A DNA stretch of 35,970 nt. Source: Alphaproteobacteria bacterium. Lineage in GTDB: Bacteria > Pseudomonadota > Alphaproteobacteria > Sphingomonadales > Sphingomonadaceae. Made by a program: the position numbers and the translations under genes. The first letter of the stretch is position 1. The number at the start of each line of letters is the position of its first letter. The stretch lies in contig JAHJSJ010000339.1 in NCBI GenBank assembly GCA_018830415.1, positions 1-35,970 of the forward strand. The letters are read 5' to 3'. Below are positions 1-8,224 of the stretch, piece after piece. The notes below the pieces were generated by a model, which made no database searches, was not told where the DNA came from, and was given only the letters and a program-made list of their open reading frames with translations.

Positions 1-3
1 CCT

Positions 4-558
4 TTAAGCCTGCATGGCTTTGGCAAGCGAGTTGAGACGGGTGCGGATCGAGGCATCAATGCGCTGCGAACCGATGGTGACGACAAGCCCGCCAAGCAGA
101 TCGGGATCAACCGAGGCGGACAGCATGACAGTGCGCCCTTCGCGCGCCGTCAGCCGGGTTTTCAATGCGGCGATCTGATCATCGCCGAGCGGGTGTGCGC
201 TGGTGACGGTGGCGGTCACTTCGCCGCGCTGGGCAGCGGCAATCGCCTTGAACGCAGCAATGATCGCGGGCAGTTTTGCCAGACGGCGGTTGCCGGCCAG
301 CACGCCAAGAAAATTGGTGGTCAGCGCCGAAAGTTTCAGCTTTTTCGCCACCGCCGCCATCGCCTTGCCCTGCACATCGCGGGCGAGTTGGGGATTGGTG
401 GTCAGCGCCGCCAGATCACCCGAATCGGCAAGCGCAGCGCCCAGCGTTTCGAGATCGCTCTCGACCGCAGTGACTTTGCCGCTTTCGCTGGCGAGATCGA
501 ACAGGGCCGAGGCATAGCGTCCGGCCAGACTAGCCTTGATACCGGCGGAAATATCCAC
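4..558 (-). CDS. atpH: ATP synthase F1 delta subunit AtpH
   Basis: Delta subunit of F1Fo ATP synthase, the peripheral-stalk piece joining the alpha3beta3 head to the b subunits at the cytoplasmic face of the inner membrane. The 184-residue product starts near [18 protein letters not shown], contains LARDVQGKA and [12 protein letters not shown], and ends with [25 protein letters not shown], the usual OSCP/delta C-terminus. I chose the GTG at 558 because AAGAGGA lies about 12 bases upstream and the length then fits the family. An upstream ATG at 657 would add 33 low-complexity residues with no family likeness. The gene reads off the left edge, where atpA and the rest of the atp operon would be expected. 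Family assignment is secure; the start is likely. Confidence 0.95.
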   Translation of the reverse strand: MDISAGIKASLAGRYASALFDLASESGKVTAVESDLETLGAALADSGDLAALTTNPQLARDVQGKAMAAVAKKLKLSALTTNFLGVLAGNRRLAKLPAIIAAFKAIAAAQRGEVTATVTSAHPLGDDQIAALKTRLTAREGRTVMLSASVDPDLLGGLVVTIGSQRIDASIRTRLNSLAKAMQA

Positions 559-599
559 GCGCTTGCAATCCTCTTGGAAGCTTCGAAGGGGTAATGCTT

Positions 600-630
600 G
601 GGCCTTGGGAATGGGGAAAGCGCAAGGCCC
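600..630 (-). other. Hairpin in the atpH leader
   Basis: GGGCCTTG (600-607) and CAAGGCCC (623-630) are perfect 8-bp inverted arms around a 15-base loop. They lie in the presumed untranslated leader of the atp transcript, about 40-70 bases before the GTG start. No poly-U follows, so it does not look like a simple terminator. Confidence 0.45.
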
Positions 631-647
631 CCCGCAAGGTTGGCGCG

Positions 648-676
648 CGCCTAGCAATTGATTCCCGCTGGTGCAA
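648..676 (-). promoter_or_regulatory. Candidate promoter of the atp operon
   Basis: On the minus strand a TTGCAC hexamer (676-671) is followed after 17 bases by TAGGCG (653-648). This lies about 90 bases before the atpH GTG in the 158-bp gap between msrA and atpH. The -35 is good and the -10 poor, so this is a tentative sigma-70-type call. Confidence 0.3.
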
Positions 677-716
677 GGCGGCTTTCGCGCTTTTGCGGCG
701 GCAGGGCGCTGGCGGC

Positions 717-1304
717 CTAGCCGCCCCAGACCTTCTTCAAACGTGCATCGCGGCCGCAGCTCCGGCGATAAAAATTGTAACGCACCGGATTCTTCGCGGC
801 GAAGTCCTGATGATAGCTTTCCGCAGGATAGAAGGCGCGTTTGGCGATGATCCGCGTGGCCACGGGCTTTCCGAAGCGCCTTTCAACCTCGGCCTTCGAG
901 GCTTCGGCGAGCTTTCGCTGCGCCGGATTGACCGCGAAAATCGCGGAACGGTACGATTCGCCCTTGTCGCAGAACTGGCCGGCGGGGTCGAACGGGTCCA
1001 CATTTTTCCAGAACGCGTCGAGCAGCTGCGAATACCTGATCCTGGCAGGATCGTAGATGATGCGCACCGCCTCGTAATGCCCGGTGCCACCGGCGCTGAC
1101 CTGTTCGTAGCTTGGACCACGGGTGGTTCCACCGGTATAGCCCGATACCACCTCGATCACGCCAGGCACCGCTTCCATGTCATGCTCGGCGCACCAGAAG
1201 CAGCCCATCGCGAAATAGGCTTCGGCGCGCGTAGGCGGCGCTTCGGGGGCCTGAGCGGACGCTGAAAGAAACACCGCGGCTGCGATTGCGAGGATTAATC
1301 TCAT
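717..1304 (-). CDS. msrA: Peptide-methionine (S)-S-oxide reductase MsrA, exported
   Basis: Reduces the S epimer of methionine sulfoxide in proteins or free methionine. The 195-residue product has the catalytic motif GCFWC with nucleophile C35, then [24 protein letters not shown], and late Cys183 as a candidate resolving residue. Residues 1-17 ([17 protein letters not shown]) form a Sec-type signal peptide without a lipobox, so the enzyme is probably periplasmic. The ATG at 1304 overlaps the msrB stop as ATGA, indicating translational coupling. The frame stays open upstream to 1682, but that part only shadows msrB. Family is certain; export is inferred from the N-terminus. Confidence 0.95.
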   Translation of the reverse strand: MRLILAIAAAVFLSASAQAPEAPPTRAEAYFAMGCFWCAEHDMEAVPGVIEVVSGYTGGTTRGPSYEQVSAGGTGHYEAVRIIYDPARIRYSQLLDAFWKNVDPFDPAGQFCDKGESYRSAIFAVNPAQRKLAEASKAEVERRFGKPVATRIIAKRAFYPAESYHQDFAAKNPVRYNFYRRSCGRDARLKKVWGG

Positions 1305-1801
1305 GACTGCTTGGCCTTGCCTGCGGTGGGCACGAAATCGAGCGCGTCGCCGTTGATGCAATGACGTTTGCCGGTGGGCCTTGGTCCGTCGTCGAAGACA
1401 TGCCCGAGGTGGCCGCCGCAGCGGCGGCAATGGACTTCGGTGCGGGTCATGAAGAAACCCTTGTCGATGCTGGTGGCGACATTGCCCTTGATCGCGCGGA
1501 CGAAGCTGGGCCAGCCGGTCCCGCTGTCGAACTTGTCGGATGAACGGTAGACCGGCAGAGCGCAGCCCGCGCAGGCATAGTTGCCAGCGCGCTTTTCGTT
1601 GAGCAGCGGGCTGGTGAACGCCCGTTCGGTGCCCTGCTCGCGAAGGATGTGATACTGCCGCGCGGTGAGCCTGCGCTGCCATTCGACATCGCTGTGGGCG
1701 ACTTCGAACCTGGACGGCGGCCTGGCACCTGCCGAAGGCGCATGCACGGCCAGTCCGGCGAACATTCCGGCACCGGCGATAATGAAATTGCGTCGGTTCA
1801 T
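1301..1801 (-). CDS. msrB: Peptide-methionine (R)-S-oxide reductase MsrB, Tat-type leader
   Basis: Reduces the R epimer of protein-bound methionine sulfoxide, complementing MsrA. Of 166 residues, the first 20 (MNRRNFIIAGAGMFAGLAVH) form a twin-arginine-like leader. The SelR domain has zinc pairs CAGC (C77, C80) and CRRC (C125, C128), the FDSGTGWPSF motif, and the catalytic cysteine C148 in RHCINGDALDF. The ATG at 1801 is preferred over the GTG at 1810 because GAGG lies 8 bases before it and the leader then begins MNRRNF. It is first in a two-gene operon with msrA, so both epimers could be repaired in the envelope. Confidence 0.94.
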   Translation of the reverse strand: MNRRNFIIAGAGMFAGLAVHAPSAGARPPSRFEVAHSDVEWQRRLTARQYHILREQGTERAFTSPLLNEKRAGNYACAGCALPVYRSSDKFDSGTGWPSFVRAIKGNVATSIDKGFFMTRTEVHCRRCGGHLGHVFDDGPRPTGKRHCINGDALDFVPTAGKAKQS

Positions 1802-1855
1802 CGTTTCCACCTCGCTGCGTAATACGGCGGCGCGCGTCGATCGGTTACAGATGTG

Positions 1856-3436
1856 CTATTGCTGCCCCGATCCCCCGGCCCTCGCTTTCGCCGTGCAGCT
1901 ATAGACCAGCCGTTCATTGGGCCGATCCGGCAGCAGCGCGATCAGCGCGGATTGCTGTTCGCCCAGGGTTCGCGCGGCATCACTCACCCCGCAGGCGGGC
2001 GGCGTATAGGCTGCGCGGGCCTCGCGCGCGGCGGCCAGCGCGGTTTGTCCGAGCAGATAACGATCTGTGCGGAAGGTGCGGGTGGCCGGATCATAATAAT
2101 TGACCGCGACCGCTGCATCATCCTGCGCCGCGAACACACGCGCCCAATCGCCGCCTGCGCCCAGCCCGTATTGCGTGCGGCCATTGACGCAGCCATCGGC
2201 CGACCATTCGAGCGCGACATCATCGGTGCGGGCGGCCATCACCCGGCTGCGTTCGGGCACCAGCGTGCAGATCAACGCGCCTTCCGCCGCCAGCGACGGG
2301 TTGGCGGAGGCGGCTGCGTCCGGGGTATCGTCGCCCCGGGCAGCGGCGAGCGCGGCTTCTACCCGGTCTTCGATTTCGTTGAGACCGGGGCGGGTGATCC
2401 ACAGCAATGCGGCGGTAATCAGCGCAGCCCCTGCCAGCCCTGCGGCGATCCCGGCGTGTTTGCGCCGCGCCACGTTGCCGCGCCACATCGCCGCCGCATA
2501 GCCAGCGCCAACCGCGCCAAGCAGCGCGACCAGCGCCATCGCCATCGCGTTTTCGCGCGCGGCGAGCACCTCCATCTGCGCGGTCAGGCGGGCGGTTTCG
2601 CGCAATTCGCGCAAGGCTTCGGTCTGGCTCGCCAGCCGTTCGCGCGCCTGCGCCTGCTGCGCCTCCATGCGCTGGCGCTCGGCGGCATTCAGATCGTCGA
2701 TTGACCGGCAGGGCAGCGCGTTGGTGATCGGCTCGACCCCGTTATCCCGCAAAAACGGCAATAATTCGCGCAGGCTCACCGCGAAGTAGAACTCCGCATC
2801 GCCGCTCATCGAATCGGCGCTGAAGGAATTGACCCCGATCACCCGCCCGCACGGATCGAGCAGCGGCCCGCCCGAATTGCCGCGCGCAATCGGCGCGGTG
2901 TGGAGGATAGTGTCGAACTGGCGCGAAGGGCGCTCCCCCGACACGAACCCGCGCGATTTGACCGGCGGCTGGGCGCGGAAGATGTCGGCCATGCTCAGCC
3001 CCTGGGCCAGATCGACATTCATCGGATAGCCGACCGCCGACACCTCGCCCAGATTGCCGCTGACCCCGCCCGCCAGCGCGAGTGGGGGCAGCTTCAATCC
3101 GCTGCTGGCAATCTCCAGCAGCGCCAGATCATTGCGCGGGGATACCGCCACCACGCGGGCAAATGCGCCGCCTGCGCCCTCGGACGGCACGATCCCGATG
3201 CGCAAGGTATCATCCAGCAACGCCTCGCTGACGACGTGCGCGTTGGTGACGATCTGTGTGGCGCTGACGGCAAAGCCGCTACCGTGGCTGACCGGCGCAG
3301 GCTCGCCCCCGCCCTCCCCGATCACCACCACCCGCACCACCCCGCGCGCAGCGGCATCGACATCGCCGGGATCGGCGGCGGCGGGGCCTGCAAAGGCGAT
3401 CAGTAACAAGGCGAGGGCGCGAAGAAGGCGGGTCAT
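1856..3436 (-). CDS. Trypsin-like serine peptidase with C-terminal membrane segments
   Basis: Secreted S1-family peptidase of 526 residues. A signal peptide (about 1-21, ending PAAA) precedes a chymotrypsin-fold domain whose likely triad is H67 (TNAHVV), D103 (RNDLALLE) and S188 (ARGNSGGPLL). No PDZ domain follows. Instead there is a charged, probably coiled-coil stretch (about 250-295, rich in E, R, Q and A), two hydrophobic segments (about 298-317 and 328-348) separated by a basic loop, and a C-terminal domain of about 175 residues with several cysteines that I do not recognise. The ATG at 3436 was chosen because it begins the signal peptide; the frame is open further upstream. It stands alone, divergent from the DUF1203 gene. 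The substrate is unknown. Confidence 0.8.
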   Translation of the reverse strand: MTRLLRALALLLIAFAGPAAADPGDVDAAARGVVRVVVIGEGGGEPAPVSHGSGFAVSATQIVTNAHVVSEALLDDTLRIGIVPSEGAGGAFARVVAVSPRNDLALLEIASSGLKLPPLALAGGVSGNLGEVSAVGYPMNVDLAQGLSMADIFRAQPPVKSRGFVSGERPSRQFDTILHTAPIARGNSGGPLLDPCGRVIGVNSFSADSMSGDAEFYFAVSLRELLPFLRDNGVEPITNALPCRSIDDLNAAERQRMEAQQAQARERLASQTEALRELRETARLTAQMEVLAARENAMAMALVALLGAVGAGYAAAMWRGNVARRKHAGIAAGLAGAALITAALLWITRPGLNEIEDRVEAALAAARGDDTPDAAASANPSLAAEGALICTLVPERSRVMAARTDDVALEWSADGCVNGRTQYGLGAGGDWARVFAAQDDAAVAVNYYDPATRTFRTDRYLLGQTALAAAREARAAYTPPACGVSDAARTLGEQQSALIALLPDRPNERLVYSCTAKARAGGSGQQ

Positions 3437-3543
3437 GGCGCGGCTTATAGCCGGATTTTCGGCGCGCGCGACATTGAACGCAAACACCGGGGGTGCAGGC
3501 GCACTTATGAGCCGGTATTGTGCTGGCAACAGATGGAGACAAC

Positions 3544-4038
3544 ATGATGGGCTATGTGATCGAGGGTCTCGACCCGGAAAACTACACCGCATTGTTCGAG
3601 CTGGACGATGCCGAACTCGCGCAGCGCGGAGCGGTGCGCATGACGGTCGATACCCATCCCGGCTTCCCGTGCCGGGTGACGCTTGAGGATGCTACACCGG
3701 GCGAGACCGTGCTGCTGCTCAACCACGCCAGTCGCACCGACGCCGGGCCCTATCGTACGGCCCACGCGATTTATGTGCGCGAAGGTGCGGCGGCAGCTGC
3801 GCGTTATGTCAACGCGGTGCCGCCGGTATTCGGCCCGCGCGTGCTCTCCTTGCGCGGGTTCGATGCGGGCGGCATGATGGTTTCTGCGATGCTCGCTCAA
3901 CCGGGTGCTGCGGATGCGGGATTGCAGCAGATGTTCGCCCGACCCGAGATTATCGAGGTCGATGTGCACAACGCAAGTCGCGGCTGCTTTGCCGGAAGAG
4001 CGCGGCGCTGGGAGAATGTTTCACGTGAAACATTGTGA
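3544..4038 (+). CDS. DUF1203 family protein
   Basis: Cytoplasmic protein of 164 residues that I assign to DUF1203 from HPGFPCRVTLEDA, GETVLLLNHAS, PYRTAHAIYVREG and the end of the domain around EVDVHNASRGCFAGR. The function of the family is unknown. Two consecutive ATG codons (3544 and 3547) follow GGAG at 3535-3538; either could start the protein. Its last 23 bases overlap the proposed start of ada, and a parS palindrome lies in that overlap, encoding the residues before the C-terminal RETL. The overlap suggests co-transcription with ada. Confidence 0.82.
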   Translation: MMGYVIEGLDPENYTALFELDDAELAQRGAVRMTVDTHPGFPCRVTLEDATPGETVLLLNHASRTDAGPYRTAHAIYVREGAAAAARYVNAVPPVFGPRVLSLRGFDAGGMMVSAMLAQPGAADAGLQQMFARPEIIEVDVHNASRGCFAGRARRWENVSRETL

Positions 4039-5074
4039 GAACATCACGGATGAAGACCGCTGGCGAATCGCGCTCGCCAAAGACCGGCGGTTTGACGGCG
4101 CGTTTGTGACCGGCGTGCATTCGACCGGGATTTATTGCCGCCCATCGTGCCCGGCGCGCGCGCCTTTGCGCAAGAATGTGCGGTTTTACGCGACGCCAGC
4201 GGATGCCGTGGCCGTGGGTCTAAGACCCTGTAAACGCTGCTCTCCTGATACCCAAAGCGCCGAGGAGGCCTGCGTGCTGGCCGCCATCGCCGCGATTCGA
4301 GCCAGCCTTGATCAAGGGCGCGGGCCGATGACGCTGGACGCGCTGGCCGACCTGACCGGATATGCCCCCACCCACTTCCAGCGCCTGTTCAAACGCACCG
4401 TCGGCCTGTCACCCGCCGCCTATGCCAAGGCATTGCGCGAAGAACGGGTGCGCGGCGCGCTGTCCGAGGGATTGGGGGTAACCAAAGCGCTATCTAGCGC
4501 GGGCTACAAAGGCCCAAAACAGTTCTACGCAGAGACGAAAGGCAGACTGGGCATGGCGCCGAATGACTGGAGCAAAGGCGGCGCGGGCAAGCGCGTGCAT
4601 TGGGCGGTTTTGCCGACGACGCTGGGGCCGATGCTGGTCTCCGCGACCGAAAAGGGCGTGTGCTGTCTGGCGTTCGGAGAGGACGAAGGGGAGTTGCGGG
4701 CGCGCTTTCCGAAGGCGGAACTGGTGCCAGCGGGCGAGGATTTCCGCGCGTTGTTTGCGCAGGTGCTGGAGGCGGTCGAACAGCCGGGGCCGGGCAGCGC
4801 CGCGATCCCGCTCGACGTGAAAGGCACCGCCTTCCAGCAGCGCGTCTGGGAAGAGTTGCGCCGCATCCCGCATGGCGAAACGCGTTCCTACGGCGAGTTG
4901 GCCGCCGCGCTCGGCAACCCCAAAGCGAGCCGCGCGGTCGGCGGCGCGAATGGCGCCAATCATGTGGCGGTGCTGATCCCCTGCCACCGCGTGATCGCGG
5001 CGGACGGGTCGCTGGGGGGCTATGCCTATGGGCTTGAGATCAAGGCCGAGTTGCTGCGGCGCGAGGGAGTTTGA
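4016..5074 (+). CDS. ada: Ada: methylphosphotriester/O6-methylguanine methyltransferase and AraC-type regulator
   Basis: Full-length Ada (352 residues) of the adaptive response to alkylation. The N-terminal zinc domain has C41, C45, C72 and C75 (YCRPSCPAR and PCKRC); methylation of its nucleophilic cysteine is what switches Ada to an activator in Escherichia coli. An AraC-type helix-turn-helix region follows (about 85-185, LTGYAPTHFQRLFKRTVGLSPAAY). The suicide methyltransferase domain ends with IPCHRVIAADGSLGGYAYG, active Cys323. The start is uncertain: ATG 4016 gives MFHVKHCENI but its GGAG is only one base away; the in-frame GTG at 4025 is better spaced (10 bases) but lies inside parS. No alkA, alkB or second ada gene is adjacent. 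Confidence 0.95.
   Translation: MFHVKHCENITDEDRWRIALAKDRRFDGAFVTGVHSTGIYCRPSCPARAPLRKNVRFYATPADAVAVGLRPCKRCSPDTQSAEEACVLAAIAAIRASLDQGRGPMTLDALADLTGYAPTHFQRLFKRTVGLSPAAYAKALREERVRGALSEGLGVTKALSSAGYKGPKQFYAETKGRLGMAPNDWSKGGAGKRVHWAVLPTTLGPMLVSATEKGVCCLAFGEDEGELRARFPKAELVPAGEDFRALFAQVLEAVEQPGPGSAAIPLDVKGTAFQQRVWEELRRIPHGETRSYGELAAALGNPKASRAVGGANGANHVAVLIPCHRVIAADGSLGGYAYGLEIKAELLRREGV
4017..4032. promoter_or_regulatory. parS centromere site (ParB binding)
   Basis: TGTTTCACGTGAAACA is a perfect 16-bp palindrome identical to the widespread bacterial parS consensus bound by ParB/Spo0J. It is the only copy in the window. It lies inside the overlap of the DUF1203 3' end and the ada 5' end and encodes FHVKH in the ada frame and VSRET in the other. 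parS sites cluster near the replication origin, so the window is probably origin-proximal. parA and parB are not in the window. Confidence 0.9.
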
Positions 5075-5128
5075 GGGGCGCCCCTGTCTTTGGGGCGACG
5101 GGGTAGCGGAAGCGGTGCCCTTCATGCC

Positions 5129-5218
5129 CTCGTCTTTGCGAGCGGAGCGAAGCAATCCAGAGCGGCGCGCGAAAAGCTCTGGATTGCCGCGTCGCCTCCG
5201 GCTCCTCGCAATGACGAG
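5129..5218. repeat. Palindromic repeat family R1, copy 1
   Basis: Imperfect long inverted repeat: CTCGTC at the left edge pairs with GACGAG at the right, and inside are GAAGCAATCCAGAGC and GCTCTGGATTGC. It is shared with three other copies in this window (13696, 15335, 18529). It lies between the convergent ada and GST genes, 54 bases after the ada stop, and could fold as a transcript-ending hairpin. No coding capacity is apparent. Confidence 0.85.
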
Positions 5219-5229
5219 GTGGTGCCCCC

Positions 5230-5865
5230 TCAATCCAGTTTCGGCGGCATCCCCGGTTCGCACTTGGCCATCGCGGCCTGATAGGCGGGCCGCGCGCCGA
5301 TGCGCTTAAGATAGGCTTGCAGGTTCGGCATCCCGTCAATGCTTGTCCCGCTCATCGCGCGCGACGTGGTGAGCTGAAACCCCATCATGATGTCAGCCGT
5401 GGTCAGCTGGCTCCCACCGAAATACTCGGCCTCGCCCAGCCGCTTTTCCACGATCGCCCAGCCTTTCGCCACGCGGTCGGCGACGAATGCGGGCAGTTCC
5501 TTTGCGCCCATGAACTGCGCCACCAGCGCCATCATGCCGTTGGTCATGAAGGTCGCGTTGGCCCAGTGGTAATAGAACAGATGGTCGGCAAAGCCGGGGT
5601 GATCCGCGCCCGGCACCAGAGCCGTATCGGGCGCATATTTGGCCACGATATAGTCGATGATCGCGCCGCTTTCGCCCAGCACCAAATCGTCATCGGTGAT
5701 CACCGGCGCAATCCCCATCGGGTGCAGCGCCTTGTATTCATCGGGCGCGAGACGGTTGTCGGCGCGGCGGTTGTAAAGCTTCAGATCGTATTCCAGCCCC
5801 AGCTCCTCGGCCAGCCAGACGATGCGTTCGGATTGCGACAGGCGCAGGTGGTGGATGGTCAGCAT
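5230..5865 (-). CDS. Glutathione S-transferase family protein
   Basis: Cytosolic GST-fold protein of 211 residues. The N-terminal thioredoxin-like domain (about 1-80) begins MLTIHHLRLSQSERIVWLAEELGL, with the cis-proline region MGIAPVITDDDLVLGESGAIIDYI; ESGAI matches the glutathione gamma-glutamyl binding motif. The helical C-terminal domain includes a typical N-capping stretch, SQLTTADIMMGF. The likely catalytic residue is a Ser or Tyr near the N-terminus; the substrate cannot be told. ATG 5865 is preferred over 5949 because the fold begins there and AAAGG lies about 8 bases upstream. It converges on ada across repeat R1 copy 1 and ends close to the repeat. Confidence 0.9.
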   Translation of the reverse strand: MLTIHHLRLSQSERIVWLAEELGLEYDLKLYNRRADNRLAPDEYKALHPMGIAPVITDDDLVLGESGAIIDYIVAKYAPDTALVPGADHPGFADHLFYYHWANATFMTNGMMALVAQFMGAKELPAFVADRVAKGWAIVEKRLGEAEYFGGSQLTTADIMMGFQLTTSRAMSGTSIDGMPNLQAYLKRIGARPAYQAAMAKCEPGMPPKLD

Positions 5866-5987
5866 GAGGCGGCCTTTCTGGTTGTTGGTTGTGCGCCCGG
5901 CCTTTGCGTGCAGGCACCGCAGAGTCGAGCAAATTGTCGGGGGCTGCACGATAATCGCTCCGCCCGGCCGCGCTTCGCGATCACGGC

Positions 5988-8168
5988 CTAAACAAAACTG
6001 TAGGGATCAATATCCACCCCGACCCGCACCCCAGGCGGGAATGGCACCGCCGCGATCCAGTCGCGCAGGACAGCTTGCAGATTGGCGCTGCGCCGCGCGT
6101 TGACCAGAAAGCGATACCGATAACGCCCGCGCAGCAAGGCCAGCGGGGCGGGCGCGGGGCCAAGGATCTGCACATCGGCCAGCCGGGGCCGTGCATCGCC
6201 CAATCGCGCCGCTGCTGCGCGCGCCTCCCGCTCGTCCTCGGATGACAGGATGATCGCCGCCCAGCGCCCGAACGGCGGCGCGCCCGCATCGCGGCGGGCG
6301 GCGGTTTCGGCGGCGTAGAACCCGTCACGATCCCCTTCGGCCAGCGCGGCGATCACCGGGGCATCGGGGTGGCGGGTCTGGATCATCACTTCGCCCGGTT
6401 TCGCCCCGCGCCCGGCCCGGCCCGCGACCTGGGCAATCTGGCTGTAGGTGCGCTCGCCCGCGCGCAGGTCGCCGCCTTCAAGCCCCAGATCAGCATCGAC
6501 CACCCCGACCAGCGTGAGTTCGGGGAAATGAAAGCCCTTGGTCACCAATTGCGTGCCGATGATGATGTCGATCGCGCGGCCTTCTGCCATCGCAATGAAC
6601 TCGGCGGCGCGTTCGGGCGTGTTGAGCGTGTCCGATGTGGCAAGCGCGATGCGGGCATCAGGAAACAGGTCGCGCACCTCGTCCGCGATCCGTTCAACCC
6701 CCGGCCCGCAGGCGACCAGACAATCGGTTTCGCCGCATTCGGGGCAGGCATCGGGCACCCGTGTTTCAAACCCGCAATGGTGGCAGGCCAGCCGCGCCGA
6801 CAGGCGGTGTTCGACCAGCCAGGCGCTGCACGATGGGCATTTGAACCGGTGCCCGCAATTGCGGCACAAGGTCAGCGGGGCATAGCCACGGCGGTTGAGG
6901 AACAGCAGCGATTGTTCGCCCTTTTCCAGCCGCTCGCGCAGGCCATCGATCAGCGGCCCGGCGAGCCAGCGCCCGCTGCCCGGCTTTTCCTCGATGAGGT
7001 TGATGAGCCGCACTTTCGGCAGGCTCGCTCCGCCGAACCGGGCGGGCAGTTCAAGCCGTTCATAGACCCCGATATCCGCCATATGCAGGCTTTCCAGCGC
7101 GGGCGTGGCGCTTGCCAGCACCACCGGCACGCCTTCAAACCGGGCGCGCATCACCGATACGTCGCGGGCGTTGTAACGCACCCCGTCATCCTGCTTGAAA
7201 CTGATTTCATGCGCTTCATCGACCACGATCAGGCCAAGGCGGGCATAGGGCAGGAACAGCGCCGAACGCGCGCCGACCACCACCTGCGCCCCCCCGTTTT
7301 CTGGGCCGTCCGCAATCGCCCGCCATGCGCGCCTGCGCTCGGTCGATTTGAGCGAGGAGTGCCACAGCACTGGGGCCGCGCCAAAGCGGGCGGTAAAGCG
7401 CGCGAGGAAGTTTTCGGTGAGGGCGATTTCGGGGAGCAGCACCAGCACCTGACGCCCCATGCGGATCGCCTCTGCCACGGGTTCGAAATAGGTTTCGGTC
7501 TTGCCCGAACCTGTCACCCCGTCGAGCAGGAAGGGGGCAAAATCCTGCGCCTGCACCGCATCGGTCAGCCGCGCGGCGACTTGGGCCTGAATGGGGGAGA
7601 GATCGGGTTGATGATGATCGGGATCGGCGGGCGGGTAAGGCCGGTCGATGGCGACCGTCACCGGCTCGATCAGTCCGGCGTTCGCCATGCCGCGCAAAAC
7701 CCCTTCCGATACGCCCGCAATCGCCGCCAGCTCGCGCATCGTTCCCTGTTCGCCGCCGAGTTTCTCCAGTGCGGTCTTGCGCTGCGCGGTCAGGCGTCCG
7801 GAGCCTTCCGCGCCCGTCAACCGGTATTCGGTCATCGTCGCCGGGCCGCCCAATGCCCCCCCGCTTGCCAGCGCCATGCGCGCCACGCTGGCGAGCGGGG
7901 CGCAATAATAATCCGCCGTCCATTCGATCAGCCGCCGTAGCGGGGCGGGCAGGGTAGGGACGGGCACCACTTCGAGGATCGGGCGCAGCCGCTCAAAGGC
8001 GATTTCATCCCCCGGCAAGCGCCCTTCGTCCCACACGATCCCCATCACCTTGCGCGGCCCCAAGGGCGCGATCACCACGCTGCCGGCAGGCGCGTCCATC
8101 CCATCAGCCAGCCCGTAATCAAGCGGGCCGAGCGCGGCGTTGAGGATCAGCAGGCGGACACGGTTCAT
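5988..8168 (-). CDS. priA: Primosomal protein N' (PriA helicase)
   Basis: 3'-to-5' DNA helicase that restarts stalled forks by recruiting the replicative helicase. The 726 residues contain the N-terminal 3'-binding and winged-helix regions (about 1-190), Walker A GVTGSGKT (217-224), the DEAH box (317-320), and a zinc-binding insertion with CRNCGHRFKCPSC, CHHCGF and CPECGETDC. The C-terminal helicase lobe includes DIIIGTQLVTKGFHFPELTLVGVVDAD and AQVAGRAGRG. The length is normal. The start at 8168 gives MNRVRLLILN. It is divergent from the DUF4197 gene with 56 bases between starts. Confidence 0.97.
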   Translation of the reverse strand: MNRVRLLILNAALGPLDYGLADGMDAPAGSVVIAPLGPRKVMGIVWDEGRLPGDEIAFERLRPILEVVPVPTLPAPLRRLIEWTADYYCAPLASVARMALASGGALGGPATMTEYRLTGAEGSGRLTAQRKTALEKLGGEQGTMRELAAIAGVSEGVLRGMANAGLIEPVTVAIDRPYPPADPDHHQPDLSPIQAQVAARLTDAVQAQDFAPFLLDGVTGSGKTETYFEPVAEAIRMGRQVLVLLPEIALTENFLARFTARFGAAPVLWHSSLKSTERRRAWRAIADGPENGGAQVVVGARSALFLPYARLGLIVVDEAHEISFKQDDGVRYNARDVSVMRARFEGVPVVLASATPALESLHMADIGVYERLELPARFGGASLPKVRLINLIEEKPGSGRWLAGPLIDGLRERLEKGEQSLLFLNRRGYAPLTLCRNCGHRFKCPSCSAWLVEHRLSARLACHHCGFETRVPDACPECGETDCLVACGPGVERIADEVRDLFPDARIALATSDTLNTPERAAEFIAMAEGRAIDIIIGTQLVTKGFHFPELTLVGVVDADLGLEGGDLRAGERTYSQIAQVAGRAGRGAKPGEVMIQTRHPDAPVIAALAEGDRDGFYAAETAARRDAGAPPFGRWAAIILSSEDEREARAAAARLGDARPRLADVQILGPAPAPLALLRGRYRYRFLVNARRSANLQAVLRDWIAAVPFPPGVRVGVDIDPYSFV

Positions 8169-8224
8169 GATAGCGCCATATGGGCGGGGGCAAAGGACAA
8201 GGGCAAGCTGGGAGAACCGGAAAT

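Noticed and set aside
1305-1682. N-terminal extension of msrA
   Set aside because: The frame is open only because it overlaps msrB out of frame; the signal peptide begins at 1304.
3905-4015. Longer ada start upstream of 4016
   Set aside because: Those residues are a shadow of DUF1203 and show no Ada homology.
6369-7940. Long open frame on the plus strand over priA
   Set aside because: Antisense shadow of priA, with no family likeness and no plausible start signal.
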